DNA of 24,743 bases from Pseudomonadota bacterium. GTDB taxonomy: Bacteria > Chloroflexota > Ktedonobacteria > Ktedonobacterales > JACDGC01. This document shows positions 6,898-14,005 of this stretch, piece after piece (position 1 is the stretch's first letter; every line of letters begins with the position of its first letter). The DNA is taken from the NCBI GenBank assembly GCA_021323815.1, contig JAJPKG010000097.1, forward strand, positions 1-24,743, in the 5' to 3' direction. A program made the translations under genes and the position numbers. The notes under the pieces are model-generated. The model searched no databases and was not told the origin of the DNA. It saw only the letters and a list, made by a program, of their open reading frames with translations.

Positions 6898-6980
6898 TTC
6901 CTGCGGCGTATGCCAATTTCTTCTTCGGCTGGCTCGAGATGCTGTTCGCCCGCGAGGACGATGAGGCGAGTGTGAAGTGA
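6894..6980 (+). CDS. Possible 28-residue micro-ORF overlapping the preceding gene
   Basis: The ATG (6894-6896) overlaps the TGA of the preceding gene as ATGA, the usual geometry of translational coupling. The product begins MIPAAYANFFFGWLEMLFA and ends in an acidic/basic tail (REDDEASVK). The MIPAAYANFFF start resembles the first residues of longer bacterial membrane proteins, so this may be a truncated remnant and not a functional peptide. Confidence 0.35.
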   Translation: MIPAAYANFFFGWLEMLFAREDDEASVK

Positions 6981-7057
6981 TTGAAGATACCGCAACAAAG
7001 CGGGCAAGGAACGCCATCTTTCCTATTCATCTCCATATATAGAAGAAGGCGTGATCC

Positions 7058-7075
7058 CTGTGAGGCCGCTCACAG
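7058..7075. repeat. Inverted repeat upstream of the gyrA promoter
   Basis: CTGTGAG (7058-7064) pairs perfectly with CTCACAG (7069-7075) across GCCG. It is 36 bp upstream of the gyrA -10 element. It could be a protein-binding site or the hairpin of a weak terminator; no T-tract follows. Confidence 0.35.
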
Positions 7076-7110
7076 AGCGCGTTTCCGGTTCGCAGAATCC
7101 CAAGCAGAAG

Positions 7111-7119
7111 TGATATAAT
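7111..7119 (+). promoter_or_regulatory. gyrA promoter, extended -10
   Basis: TGATATAAT is a perfect extended -10 (TG-N-TATAAT), 40 bp upstream of the gyrA start codon. No strong -35 hexamer is visible, as expected for extended -10 promoters. The expected start is near 7126, giving a leader of about 33 nt with GAGGAG at 7144-7149. Confidence 0.6.
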
Positions 7120-7158
7120 GAATAGGTTCAAGAAGTATAGCAAGAGGAGTCCTCTCCG

Positions 7159-10100
7159 GTGGATGGAGTAAACAATAACGCTGGCAACGTCAAGCCGATC
7201 GGCATCATTGATCAGATGCAGACGGCATATCTCGATTATTCCATGAGCGTCATCGTCAGCCGCGCGCTGCCCGATGTGCGCGACGGCCTCAAGCCGGTGC
7301 ATCGCCGCGTGCTCTACGCGATGGAGCGCATGGGCTTGCAGTCCAACCGCTCGTTCCGCAAGTGTGCGGGCATCGTCGGCGAGGTGCTCAAGGATTTCCA
7401 TCCGCACGGCGACGCCTCGGTCTATGACGCGCTGGTGCGCATGGCTCAGCCCTGGAATATGCGCTATCCACTGGTAAGCGGCCAAGGCAACTTCGGTTGC
7501 TTTACCGGCGACACGCGCATCAAACTGCTGGATGGCACTGAGCGCACTTTCAAAGAACTGGCACAGCTGCCGTCTGATGAGATCTTTTATGTCTACAGCG
7601 TAGATCGGAGCGGGCGTATCGTCGTCGGCAAAGGCCGTCATGCACGCGTGACGCGCTCTGCTGCCGAACTGGTCGAAGTGACACTGGATAACGGCGCAAA
7701 GCTGCGCTGCACCCCGAATCATCCCTTCATGCTGCGCGACGGCACGTATAAGGACGCAGAGTTTCTTACGGCTGATGACGCGCTCATGCCGTTCAATGCG
7801 GAGCGGGCGGTTGAAACCGCGCCTGAACGCTCCGCCACGAAATCCGCCTACGCGGATTTCCACCAGCCCGGAGGGGTTTGCAAATCCGAGCCGGGGAGTT
7901 TAATCCTCGGCGGTCTCGCCGTGCTAACCGCTGCCCCTCGCGTCATCTCTGTCCACCCTCTTACCGAGCGGGAGGATGTCTACGATATCACGGTAGATGA
8001 GCATCATAACTTCCTGCTCGCTGATGGCGTGTTCGTGCATAACTCGCCTGATGACGACCCGGCAGCCGCGATGCGCTACACCGAGGCGCGCATGGCGGCC
8101 ATCTCATCAGAATTGCTGGCGGATATCGAGAAAGACACCGTCGATTTCAAACCCAACTATGACGGGCATGAGCAAGAGCCGACGGTGCTGCCGGCGCGGC
8201 TACCGAATCTGCTGCTGAACGGCGCGGCGGGCATCGCGGTGGGCATGGCAACCAACATTCCCCCCCACAACCTGCGCGAGCTGTGCGACGGCATCACCTA
8301 CCTCATCGATCATCCCGACGCGACGGTGGAAGATCTGATGCGCTTCGTGAAGGGGCCGGATTTCCCGACCGGAGGGATCATTCACGGGCGCGAGGGCATC
8401 CGCTCGGCATATATGACTGGGCGCGGGCGCATTGTGGTGCGGGCGCGGGCCAATACCGAAGAGACCGAGCGCGGCAAAGTTTCCATCGTCGTCACCGAAT
8501 TGCCCTATCAGGTCAATAAAGCCGAACTGGTCAAGAAGATCGCCGAGCTAGCGCGCGATAAGAAGATCGAAGGCATCAGCGACGTGCGCGACGAGTCAGA
8601 TCGCCAGGGCACGCGTGTGGTCATTGATCTGAAGAAGGATACGCGCCACCTGACGGTGCTCAACCAGCTCTTCAAATATACTGCCATGCAGAGCGCCTTT
8701 AACGCGAACATGCTGGCGCTGGTTGATGGCCAGCCGCGCGTGCTGAATCTGAAAGCGATCTTGCATCATTACATCGCGTATCGCGAGATCGTGATAGGGC
8801 GGCGCACCAAGTTCGAGTTGCGCAAGGCGCTCGAACGGGCGCACATCCTGGAAGGCTTGCAGATCGCGCTGGATCATCTGGATGAGGTCATCGAGACGAT
8901 TCGCCGGTCGCAGTCCACCGAGACGGCGCAGCGCAACCTGCGCGATCGCTTCAAGCTCAGCGAAGAGCAGGCAAAAGCCATTCTGGATATGCGCCTGGGC
9001 CGCCTGGCCGCGTTGGAGCGCAAGAAGATCACCGAGGAATTGGTTGAGGTGCGCGCCACCATCAAGCGGCTGGAAGGCATTCTGGCCGACGTGGAAGAGG
9101 TGCGTAAGCTCATCAAGGCAGATCTGGCCGAACTGCGCGAGAAATATGGCGATCCGCGCCGCACGGAGATCCAGGAAGACGAAGCCGGCGAGTTCACCGA
9201 AGAAGATCTCATCCCCAACGATGAGATGGTGGTGTCGCTGACCGAGCAGAACTACATCAAGCGGCTGCCCAGCAAAACCTATCGCGCGCAGCGGCGCGGT
9301 GGCAAGGGCGTGACGGGCATGACCACCCGCGAAGATGACACGGTGCTGCACTTGCTCATCACCCACGCGCACGACTCGCTGCTGTTCTTCACCAATCGGG
9401 GTCGCGTCTTCCAATTGGCAACCTATGAGTTGCCGGAGGTCGGTCGCCAGGCGAAAGGTGAGCATATTCGCAACCTCATCGGCATCGATACCTCTGAGCG
9501 CGTGACGGCCATCGTCTCGGTGCCGAAATTCCAATCGCTGGACTTCCTGGTGATGGCGACGCGGCTGGGCGAGGTGAAAAAGACCGCGCTGGATGAATTC
9601 GCCGTTGTGCGCCGCATGGGCCTGAACGCCATGGATCTGGAAGAGGGCGACGAGTTGATCGGCGCGCGCTTGGTGCATGCCAATGACACCGTTTTCCTGG
9701 TGACGACGCACGGCCAGTCCATCCGCTTCTCAGTGGGAGATCTGCGCTCGGCGTCGCGGGCCAGTGGCGGCGTGCGCGGCATTCGCCTGGAAGACGGCGA
9801 CAGTGTGGTGGCGCTGGACGTGGCGCACAAGGGCGGCGAGTTGCTGGTGGTGACGGCGCGCGGCTATGGCAAGCGCACGCCGGTGGAAGAATACACCACG
9901 CAAGGGCGCGGCGGCAGCGGCATCTTGACGGCGCGACTGACGGACAAGACGGGCCTCATCGCCGGGGCGCGCGTCCTCACCGAAGCCGACCGCGATCTGG
10001 TGCTGATTTCCGCTAACGGCGTCGTCATCCGCTCGCCGATCCGCACCATTGCGCAGCTTAGCCGCGCCACCCAGGGCGTGCGCCTGATGAATCTGGCCGA

Positions 10101-10206
10101 CAACGACCAGGTGAGCGCGCTGGCTACTACCATCGACGACGAAGACGACGAGTTGATCGAAGCCGTTGCCAGCGGGGAATCCCCCAACGGCGCAACGGGG
10201 AAGTAG
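7159..10206 (+). CDS. gyrA: DNA gyrase subunit A, precursor with a mini-intein
   Basis: GyrA is the DNA-cleaving and wrapping subunit of gyrase, which introduces negative supercoils with GyrB. The precursor is 1015 residues; removal of the 182-residue intein leaves 833, a normal GyrA size. Visible landmarks: an N-terminal QTAYLDYSMSVIVSRALPDV, the QRDR-type segment HPHGDASVYDALVRMAQPW, the catalytic Tyr in AAMRYTEARM (Tyr307 of the precursor, about Tyr125 after splicing), the coiled-coil region, and a C-terminal beta-pinwheel opened by the GyrA box QRRGGKG (711-717). The GyrA box marks gyrase and argues against topoisomerase IV ParC. The start is GTG at 7159, supported by GAGGAG nine bases upstream. 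gyrB is not adjacent. Without splicing the active-site domain would be broken, so the intein must splice if this is the only gyrA copy. Confidence 0.95.
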   Translation: MDGVNNNAGNVKPIGIIDQMQTAYLDYSMSVIVSRALPDVRDGLKPVHRRVLYAMERMGLQSNRSFRKCAGIVGEVLKDFHPHGDASVYDALVRMAQPWNMRYPLVSGQGNFGCFTGDTRIKLLDGTERTFKELAQLPSDEIFYVYSVDRSGRIVVGKGRHARVTRSAAELVEVTLDNGAKLRCTPNHPFMLRDGTYKDAEFLTADDALMPFNAERAVETAPERSATKSAYADFHQPGGVCKSEPGSLILGGLAVLTAAPRVISVHPLTEREDVYDITVDEHHNFLLADGVFVHNSPDDDPAAAMRYTEARMAAISSELLADIEKDTVDFKPNYDGHEQEPTVLPARLPNLLLNGAAGIAVGMATNIPPHNLRELCDGITYLIDHPDATVEDLMRFVKGPDFPTGGIIHGREGIRSAYMTGRGRIVVRARANTEETERGKVSIVVTELPYQVNKAELVKKIAELARDKKIEGISDVRDESDRQGTRVVIDLKKDTRHLTVLNQLFKYTAMQSAFNANMLALVDGQPRVLNLKAILHHYIAYREIVIGRRTKFELRKALERAHILEGLQIALDHLDEVIETIRRSQSTETAQRNLRDRFKLSEEQAKAILDMRLGRLAALERKKITEELVEVRATIKRLEGILADVEEVRKLIKADLAELREKYGDPRRTEIQEDEAGEFTEEDLIPNDEMVVSLTEQNYIKRLPSKTYRAQRRGGKGVTGMTTREDDTVLHLLITHAHDSLLFFTNRGRVFQLATYELPEVGRQAKGEHIRNLIGIDTSERVTAIVSVPKFQSLDFLVMATRLGEVKKTALDEFAVVRRMGLNAMDLEEGDELIGARLVHANDTVFLVTTHGQSIRFSVGDLRSASRASGGVRGIRLEDGDSVVALDVAHKGGELLVVTARGYGKRTPVEEYTTQGRGGSGILTARLTDKTGLIAGARVLTEADRDLVLISANGVVIRSPIRTIAQLSRATQGVRLMNLADNDQVSALATTIDDEDDELIEAVASGESPNGATGK
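7498..8043 (+). other. Mini-intein in GyrA (no homing endonuclease)
   Basis: It has 182 residues, from Cys1 (TGC 7498-7500) to Asn182 (AAC 8041-8043), with Ser as the +1 extein residue (GNFG/CFTGD ... FVHN/SPDD). Splicing blocks are complete: A, CFTGDTRIKLLDG; B, LRCTPNHPFML with the T-x-x-H motif; F, VYDITVDEHHNFLLADG; G, VFVHN with the penultimate His. There is no LAGLIDADG or HNH domain. Between blocks B and F, where an endonuclease would normally lie, is about 45 residues of atypical sequence encoded by a palindromic DNA element (7807-7911). The insertion point is about 11 residues upstream of the catalytic Tyr and differs from the mycobacterial GyrA site directly after that Tyr. Confidence 0.9.
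7807..7911 (-). repeat. Dispersed palindromic repeat, copy C, in frame inside the intein
   Basis: In inverse orientation, this copy has the hairpin GCCGAGGA, TTAAAC-type loop, TCCCCGGC (7911-7890), then AAACCCCTCCGGGCTG (7880-7865), in the same order as copies A and B. Next to it on the outer side are two further hairpins: GAAATCCGC (7839-7847) with GCGGATTTC (7852-7860), and GCGGTT (7807-7812) with AACCGC (7815-7820). The reading frame stays open throughout and is translated as part of the intein linker (TAPERSATKSAYADFH, then QPGGVCKSEPGSLILGG). Confidence 0.8.
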
Positions 10207-10245
10207 CTGGTGAAATGGTATCCTGGGCCTCAGATCGACCATCAC

Positions 10246-10262
10246 GACCTGAAGCTCAGGTC
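10246..10262 (+). terminator. Hairpin downstream of gyrA, possible weak terminator
   Basis: GACCTGA (10246-10252) pairs perfectly with TCAGGTC (10256-10262) across AGC. It is 40 bp after the gyrA stop. It lacks an immediate T-tract (the next T-rich stretch is about 15 bp on), so intrinsic termination is uncertain. Confidence 0.35.
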
Positions 10263-10327
10263 AGGTACTCATTGTGCTTTTGCATCAGAACAGGAATTTG
10301 CCGTTTGAGCCTATCTCTGTTGAATGA

Positions 10328-10363
10328 TAGCCCAGAGGGGTTTCTTTTCCCAGCCGGGGGCCT
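10328..10363 (-). repeat. Dispersed palindromic repeat, copy D (partial)
   Basis: On the minus strand it reads TAGGCCCCCGGCTGG then AAAGAAACCCCTCTGGGCT, matching the centre and second hairpin of copy B. It ends two bases before the stop codon of the minus-strand gene at 10366, so it lies between two convergent genes. Confidence 0.65.
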
Positions 10364-10365
10364 AC

Positions 10366-11733
10366 TCACGCCGCAAAGCGTGCCAAAAACTGGCGCAGTT
10401 GCTCGATGGCGGCGGTCAGGTCACGCTCCATCCGGCGCAGTCGCTCTTGCATGGCATGGATGAACGCCTGATCATCGGGCGGAATCTGTTCGATGATGGA
10501 CTGGTTTAACAGGTGGTGCTGGTTCAGCACTTCCTGCGTCGTCGCCTTGATGCGCTCCACCAGATCAGTGCTGCTGCGCGCCACCTGCACGAAACCGCTG
10601 CGCAACTGCTCCAGGTTATACGCCACCGGATTCAGCGGCCCGAACACCTGCTGGGGAATGGGCTGGCGCACGTGGCCCTGCGCCAGTTCGGCCACCACCT
10701 CGTTCAGCCGCTGCACGCTCTGTTCCATGCCGCCCAACGCGGATTCCGCTGCAAGCGAGCGTGACAGGCGTTCCAGCATCAGATTCAGGCTGACGGCGAC
10801 GGGAAGCAGCTCGCCGCTGATCATCGGCGCGCGAGCCGAAAGGTCGCCGTTCGCCACGCGCGCATGCACGTCGCGGATGACGGCCACCGCTTCTTCCAGC
10901 CGCTGCTTCTGGTCGGCCACGCTCTGATAGGCTCGTGCCACCTCTGCCGTGCGATCCGCCTGCGCAATGGCGCGGTCCACGCTGCCCGCCGCGATCCATG
11001 ACACCACCGCCATCACCGCCGCCAGCAAGATCGGCTGCACCGCCACTGCGTAGATGCCCGAATTGCCAAGATATTGATCCAGGTTGGGTTTGTGGGGAAT
11101 GACGGAAAGGATGGTGACGGTGAAGACGGCGTCATACACCCAGATGAGGATCGACACGATGCGTGGCAGCAAGATACCCGCGAAGACAATCGGCACCACG
11201 AACAGATCAAACGGTTCAATGTCTTGCAAGCCGATCTTGTTATCGGGAAACAGGCTCTGGCCGACGCTGATGGCGAGGACGATCCCCAAAACATAGATGG
11301 TGCTGGCGGTCGTCACATGATTGGTCCGGCTCAGGATGGCGGTCAGCAATACAATAATGAAACCCAGCACCACTCCGCCGAATGTGCCGGAATTGAAGCT
11401 CGGCACGAACGCCAGCGGGATCAAACCAATGACCACAGCCAGCGTCACCAGCAGCAAGGTGCTGAGGATCTGTGCGCGGCGCATCCGCTCGCGCAGCGCC
11501 GTATTCATCAGCACATCTGGTGCAATGCGCGGCATGGTCAGCCGCAGCCACCAGCCCCACGGACCGCGAGGAAAGCGCAGCGGCGCGCCCGGCTCTTCTG
11601 GCGTGGCCAGGGTAAAGACCGCCGGCTGATCGGCCATCGGCTGGCTGCCTGGGCGCGCTCCTGCCGGCACATAGCCGTTTTCAGGACGGATGACATGTGG
11701 CGATGATTCGGGAAATGGTTGATTGCGGGACAT
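10366..11733 (-). CDS. Receptor-like membrane protein with HAMP-type region, no output domain
   Basis: The protein has 455 residues from the preferred ATG at 11733, where the protein begins MSRNQPFPESSPH and GAAAGG lies about 11 bases upstream; an ATG at 11784 would add 17 residues. A polar ~80-residue N-terminus is followed by about six membrane helices (from AQILSTLLLVTLAVVIGLIP to AVQPILLAAVMAVVSWIAAG). Then comes a long helical cytoplasmic part containing a HAMP-like stretch (AVIRDVHARVANGDLSARAP, then a second helix, LPVAVSLNLMLERLSR), and a final coiled-coil (AMQERLRRMERDLTAAIEQL). There is no kinase, GGDEF, methyl-accepting or cyclase domain. It may signal through protein contacts; that is inference. 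The 3' end is convergent with gyrA. Confidence 0.75.
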   Translation of the reverse strand: MSRNQPFPESSPHVIRPENGYVPAGARPGSQPMADQPAVFTLATPEEPGAPLRFPRGPWGWWLRLTMPRIAPDVLMNTALRERMRRAQILSTLLLVTLAVVIGLIPLAFVPSFNSGTFGGVVLGFIIVLLTAILSRTNHVTTASTIYVLGIVLAISVGQSLFPDNKIGLQDIEPFDLFVVPIVFAGILLPRIVSILIWVYDAVFTVTILSVIPHKPNLDQYLGNSGIYAVAVQPILLAAVMAVVSWIAAGSVDRAIAQADRTAEVARAYQSVADQKQRLEEAVAVIRDVHARVANGDLSARAPMISGELLPVAVSLNLMLERLSRSLAAESALGGMEQSVQRLNEVVAELAQGHVRQPIPQQVFGPLNPVAYNLEQLRSGFVQVARSSTDLVERIKATTQEVLNQHHLLNQSIIEQIPPDDQAFIHAMQERLRRMERDLTAAIEQLRQFLARFAA

Positions 11734-11822
11734 AAGCCATTGATCCTTTCGCCGGACGAATACAATTTTGCGCAATTTTACCATGAGGCAGAGCGAACAT
11801 CAAGCAACAAGAGCGGCTTTTG

Positions 11823-11831
11823 TGCTATGCT
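11823..11831 (+). promoter_or_regulatory. Putative extended -10 promoter for the rsmI transcript
   Basis: TGCTATGCT matches TG-N-TATnnT and lies about 195 bp upstream of the rsmI ATG. No -35 is evident. The expected start, near 11838, coincides with AGTGAGGGG (11838-11846), which is perfectly complementary to CCCCTCACT (11956-11964) in the same leader. Confidence 0.4.
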
Positions 11832-11898
11832 GCATGGAGTGAGGGGATGACATGAAGCGGAACCCGCTGCGCCACCGTTGATCACAGGAGACGAGCTA

Positions 11899-12024
11899 TT
11901 GGATGCTACACGCTATCAACATGGCAACGAACGAACGCAAGAAATGCTTGCACCTCCCCTCACTGCCACTGATTCACTGGATGGGGGGACCGTGCTGCCA
12001 GGTTCCCCCCAACTGATGTTCTGA
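11899..12024 (+). CDS. Possible 41-residue ORF coupled to rsmI (TTG start)
   Basis: It starts at TTG 11899 with AGGAG eight bases upstream, the best ribosome-binding site in this leader. The product begins MDATRYQHGNERTQEMLAPP if the second codon onward is counted after the initiator (formally the TTG is Met and GAT is Asp) and ends GSPQLMF. Its TGA (12022-12024) overlaps the rsmI ATG (12024-12026) by one base, as in TGATG re-initiation junctions. rsmI itself has no ribosome-binding site. An alternative out-of-frame reading from ATG 11903 also stays open for 37 codons, so the choice rests on the ribosome-binding site and the overlap. No homology is recognised. Confidence 0.4.
   Translation: MDATRYQHGNERTQEMLAPPLTATDSLDGGTVLPGSPQLMF
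11983..12010 (+). promoter_or_regulatory. Stable hairpin directly upstream of rsmI
   Basis: GGGGGGACC (11983-11991) pairs with GGTTCCCCCC (12001-12010), leaving one bulged T and a 9-base loop. It ends 13 bases before the rsmI ATG, covering the place where a ribosome-binding site would be. It lies inside the coupled micro-ORF, so translation of that ORF would melt it. Confidence 0.55.
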
Positions 12025-12776
12025 TGCTCTACCTCGTCGCTACCCCTATTGGTAATTTGGGCGATATCTCGCTGCGGGCGCTGGAAACACTGCGCGAGGT
12101 GGATCTGATCGCCAGTGAAGACACGCGCAAGACGGGCATCTTATTGGCGAAGTATGAGATCAAGAAGCCGCTGATGGCGTTTCATGAGCATAACGAGCAG
12201 CGCGCGGGCGAGCGCATCATGGAGGCACTGGCGCAGGGCAAATCCGTTGCGGTGGTGACGGATGCCGGCACGCCGGGCATCTCAGATCCTGGTTTCACGC
12301 TGGTGCGCCGTGCTGTTGCGGCAGATATTTCCGTGACGATGATCCCCGGCCCCAGCGCGTTTGTGATGGCGCTGGTGCTTTCCGGCCTGGCAGTGCACAG
12401 TTTCACCTTTCGCGGCTTTCCCCCGCGCAAGGCCGGCCCGCGCCGCCGCTTCCTGGCGCTGGATGCCGCCTCACCCCACACTTTGATCTTTTACGAAAGC
12501 CCCTATCGCCTGCGTGACTTCCTGGCCGACGCGCTGGCTGTCTATGGCGACCGCCGTGCCGCCCTGGCCAATGACCTCACCAAGAAATTTGAGCGGGTGG
12601 ATCGCGGCATGCTGAGCGACTTGCTCGCGCTCGCCCAATCCGCCGAGCCGCGTGGCGAATATTGCATTGTTATAGCAGGCGCTGGGAAAAACGAGAGCGA
12701 GGAGGAAAAAGAGACAAGACACGAAGGCCGCGAAGGCTGGGAAGGACACGAAGATGATGAAGATGCTCACGAGTGA
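12024..12776 (+). CDS. rsmI: 16S rRNA (cytidine1402-2'-O)-methyltransferase
   Basis: The protein has 250 residues. RsmI methylates the ribose of C1402 in the decoding centre using S-adenosylmethionine. Family motifs are clear: LYLVATPIGNLGDIS at the start, IASEDTRKT, FHEHNE, VVTDAGTPGISDPG, IPGPSA, FRGFPPRK and FYESPYRL. This is the tetrapyrrole-methylase fold. After GEYCIVIAGAG, where the fold ends, is a ~30-residue highly charged tail (ESEEEKETRHEG...) encoded by tandem 9-nt units. It replaces the C-terminal region of longer homologues (E. coli RsmI is 286 residues). The start at 12024 fits the family N-terminus but has no ribosome-binding site. The next gene follows closely and is probably co-transcribed. 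Confidence 0.93.
   Translation: MLYLVATPIGNLGDISLRALETLREVDLIASEDTRKTGILLAKYEIKKPLMAFHEHNEQRAGERIMEALAQGKSVAVVTDAGTPGISDPGFTLVRRAVAADISVTMIPGPSAFVMALVLSGLAVHSFTFRGFPPRKAGPRRRFLALDAASPHTLIFYESPYRLRDFLADALAVYGDRRAALANDLTKKFERVDRGMLSDLLALAQSAEPRGEYCIVIAGAGKNESEEEKETRHEGREGWEGHEDDEDAHE
12720..12764 (+). repeat. Five tandem 9-nt units in the rsmI 3' end
   Basis: The units CACGAAGGC, CGCGAAGGC, TGGGAAGGA, CACGAAGAT and GATGAAGAT are consecutive and translate as HEG-REG-WEG-HED-DED. Inverted relatives (ATCTTCGCGTCTC and TTTTCGTGTC) follow at about 12786-12816, so transcripts could fold here. CACGAAG-type minisatellite elements are common between bacterial genes. Confidence 0.6.
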
Positions 12777-12838
12777 CGGTGCATTATCTTCGCGTCTCAT
12801 CGCTCTTTTCGTGTCATGCGCGTCTCGTCTATCATTGC

Positions 12839-13927
12839 ATGGCTGACATTCTCTCGCTGCCACACGGCGCTCTGGCGCTGCCCGCGTTTTTGCCCGACGC
12901 GACGCAAGGGGTGGTGCGCGGCGTCGATGCGACGGATCTCGAAGCGTGCGGCATTCAGGCGGTGGTGATGAACGGCTACCATCTGATGCAGCGGCCCGGC
13001 TCGACGACGGTGCAGGCGCTTGGCGGGCTGCACGCCATGAGCGGCTGGCGTCGTCCTATCATCACGGATTCCGGTGGTTTCCAGGCGTATTCGCTTATTC
13101 GAGAAAATCCGAAGAATGGGACGCTGAGCGAGCGCGGCATCACGTTTCAACCGGAAGGGGCAGACCGGAAATATCACCTGACGCCGGAAAAGAGCATTCA
13201 GCTTCAGGTGGGCTATGGCGCTGATATTGTCATTTGCCTGGACGATCCCACTCACGCGGACGATCCGAGCGAGCGGCAGGCGGAAGCGGTGCGACGCACC
13301 ATCGCCTGGGCACGGCGCTGCAAAGCTGAATATGAGCGTCTGATGGCGCAGAAGCGGCTGGCACTGGGGCAGCGCCCGCTGATCTTCGGCGTCATCCAGG
13401 GCGGGGGCGATCTGGCGCTGCGACGGGAATGTGCCGAAGCGCTGCTGGAGATCGGCTTTGACGGCTTCGGCTTCGGCGGCTGGCCGCTGGATGCCAGGGG
13501 GAATTTGCTGAGCGAGATCGTCGCCTATGTGCGTGAGTTGGTGCCGCGCTCGTTGCCCCTGCACGCGCTGGGCGTGGGGCATCCGGCGAATATCGCGGAG
13601 TGTGCGACGCTGGGCTATGGCATCTTCGACAGTTCCATGCCCACGCGCGATGCCCGGCATGGGCGGCTGCTGGCGTTCACCACGCCAGCGGAAGCGACGC
13701 CCTGGCATGACGCGTGGTTCCGCTTCGTCTACATCGACGACGAGCACAACAAGAAGAGCGACGGTCCCATCGCACCTTTCTGCGATTGTCTGGCGTGCGC
13801 GCGCTATTCGCTCGGCTATCTGCATCATCTCTTCAAAATCGGCGATTCGCTCTATATCCGCCTGGCGACGATGCACAATCTGCGCTTCATGGCGCTGCTG
13901 ATGGATCGGCTGAGGGCGTGCGCATAA
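12839..13927 (+). CDS. Divergent tRNA-guanine transglycosylase family protein
   Basis: The protein has 362 residues from ATG 12839. Family members exchange a guanine base for a 7-deazaguanine, classically preQ1 at G34 in bacterial tRNA. Preserved: SLPHGALALPAFLPDATQG at the N-terminus, TDSGGFQ with Asp77 (general base), FGVIQGG, FDSSMPTRDARHG with the nucleophile Asp264, and the zinc site CxCx2C (315, 317, 320) with His346 at the canonical 25-residue spacing. Diverged: the substrate-pocket GGLAVGE segment is replaced by GFGFGGWPLD, and the usual DECTPYP becomes DDPTHAD, so the base specificity is uncertain. The GTG at 12773 would overlap rsmI but adds residues unlike the family; neither start has a clear ribosome-binding site. 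It probably shares a transcript with rsmI. Confidence 0.85.
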   Translation: MADILSLPHGALALPAFLPDATQGVVRGVDATDLEACGIQAVVMNGYHLMQRPGSTTVQALGGLHAMSGWRRPIITDSGGFQAYSLIRENPKNGTLSERGITFQPEGADRKYHLTPEKSIQLQVGYGADIVICLDDPTHADDPSERQAEAVRRTIAWARRCKAEYERLMAQKRLALGQRPLIFGVIQGGGDLALRRECAEALLEIGFDGFGFGGWPLDARGNLLSEIVAYVRELVPRSLPLHALGVGHPANIAECATLGYGIFDSSMPTRDARHGRLLAFTTPAEATPWHDAWFRFVYIDDEHNKKSDGPIAPFCDCLACARYSLGYLHHLFKIGDSLYIRLATMHNLRFMALLMDRLRACA

Positions 13928-13937
13928 AGGTTCCCTA

Positions 13938-13966
13938 TTGGCAGGCATGGTCGCGCTTGATAGAAT
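13938..13966 (+). promoter_or_regulatory. Sigma70-type promoter for the gene at 14006
   Basis: TTGGCA (13938-13943), exactly 17 bp, then TAGAAT (13961-13966). Five of six positions match consensus in each hexamer. The predicted start near 13973 gives a leader of about 33 nt. This makes the genes at 14006 and 15188 a transcription unit of their own. Confidence 0.6.
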
Positions 13967-14005
13967 GGAGCGCAAATCCGGTGAGAGCGAGGCAGACACC
14001 TATCT

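Noticed and set aside
7807..7911. The intein insert as a CRISPR-like or endonuclease remnant
   Set aside because: There are no regularly spaced direct repeats and no LAGLIDADG or HNH residues. Its DNA matches the palindromes elsewhere in the window.
8596..9711. A 371-codon open frame on the minus strand within gyrA
   Set aside because: Shadow of the gyrA C-terminal half, which is strongly conserved in the plus frame.
11850..11970. Resemblance of the rsmI leader to a cobalamin riboswitch (a GCCACTG string, GGAACCC nearby)
   Set aside because: Only short, common strings match. The remaining B12-box elements and their spacing are missing, and rsmI is not a cobalamin-related gene.
12797..13999. 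A 400-codon open frame on the minus strand
   Set aside because: Antisense to the transglycosylase gene with its catalytic and zinc residues. No domain is visible in the minus-strand product.
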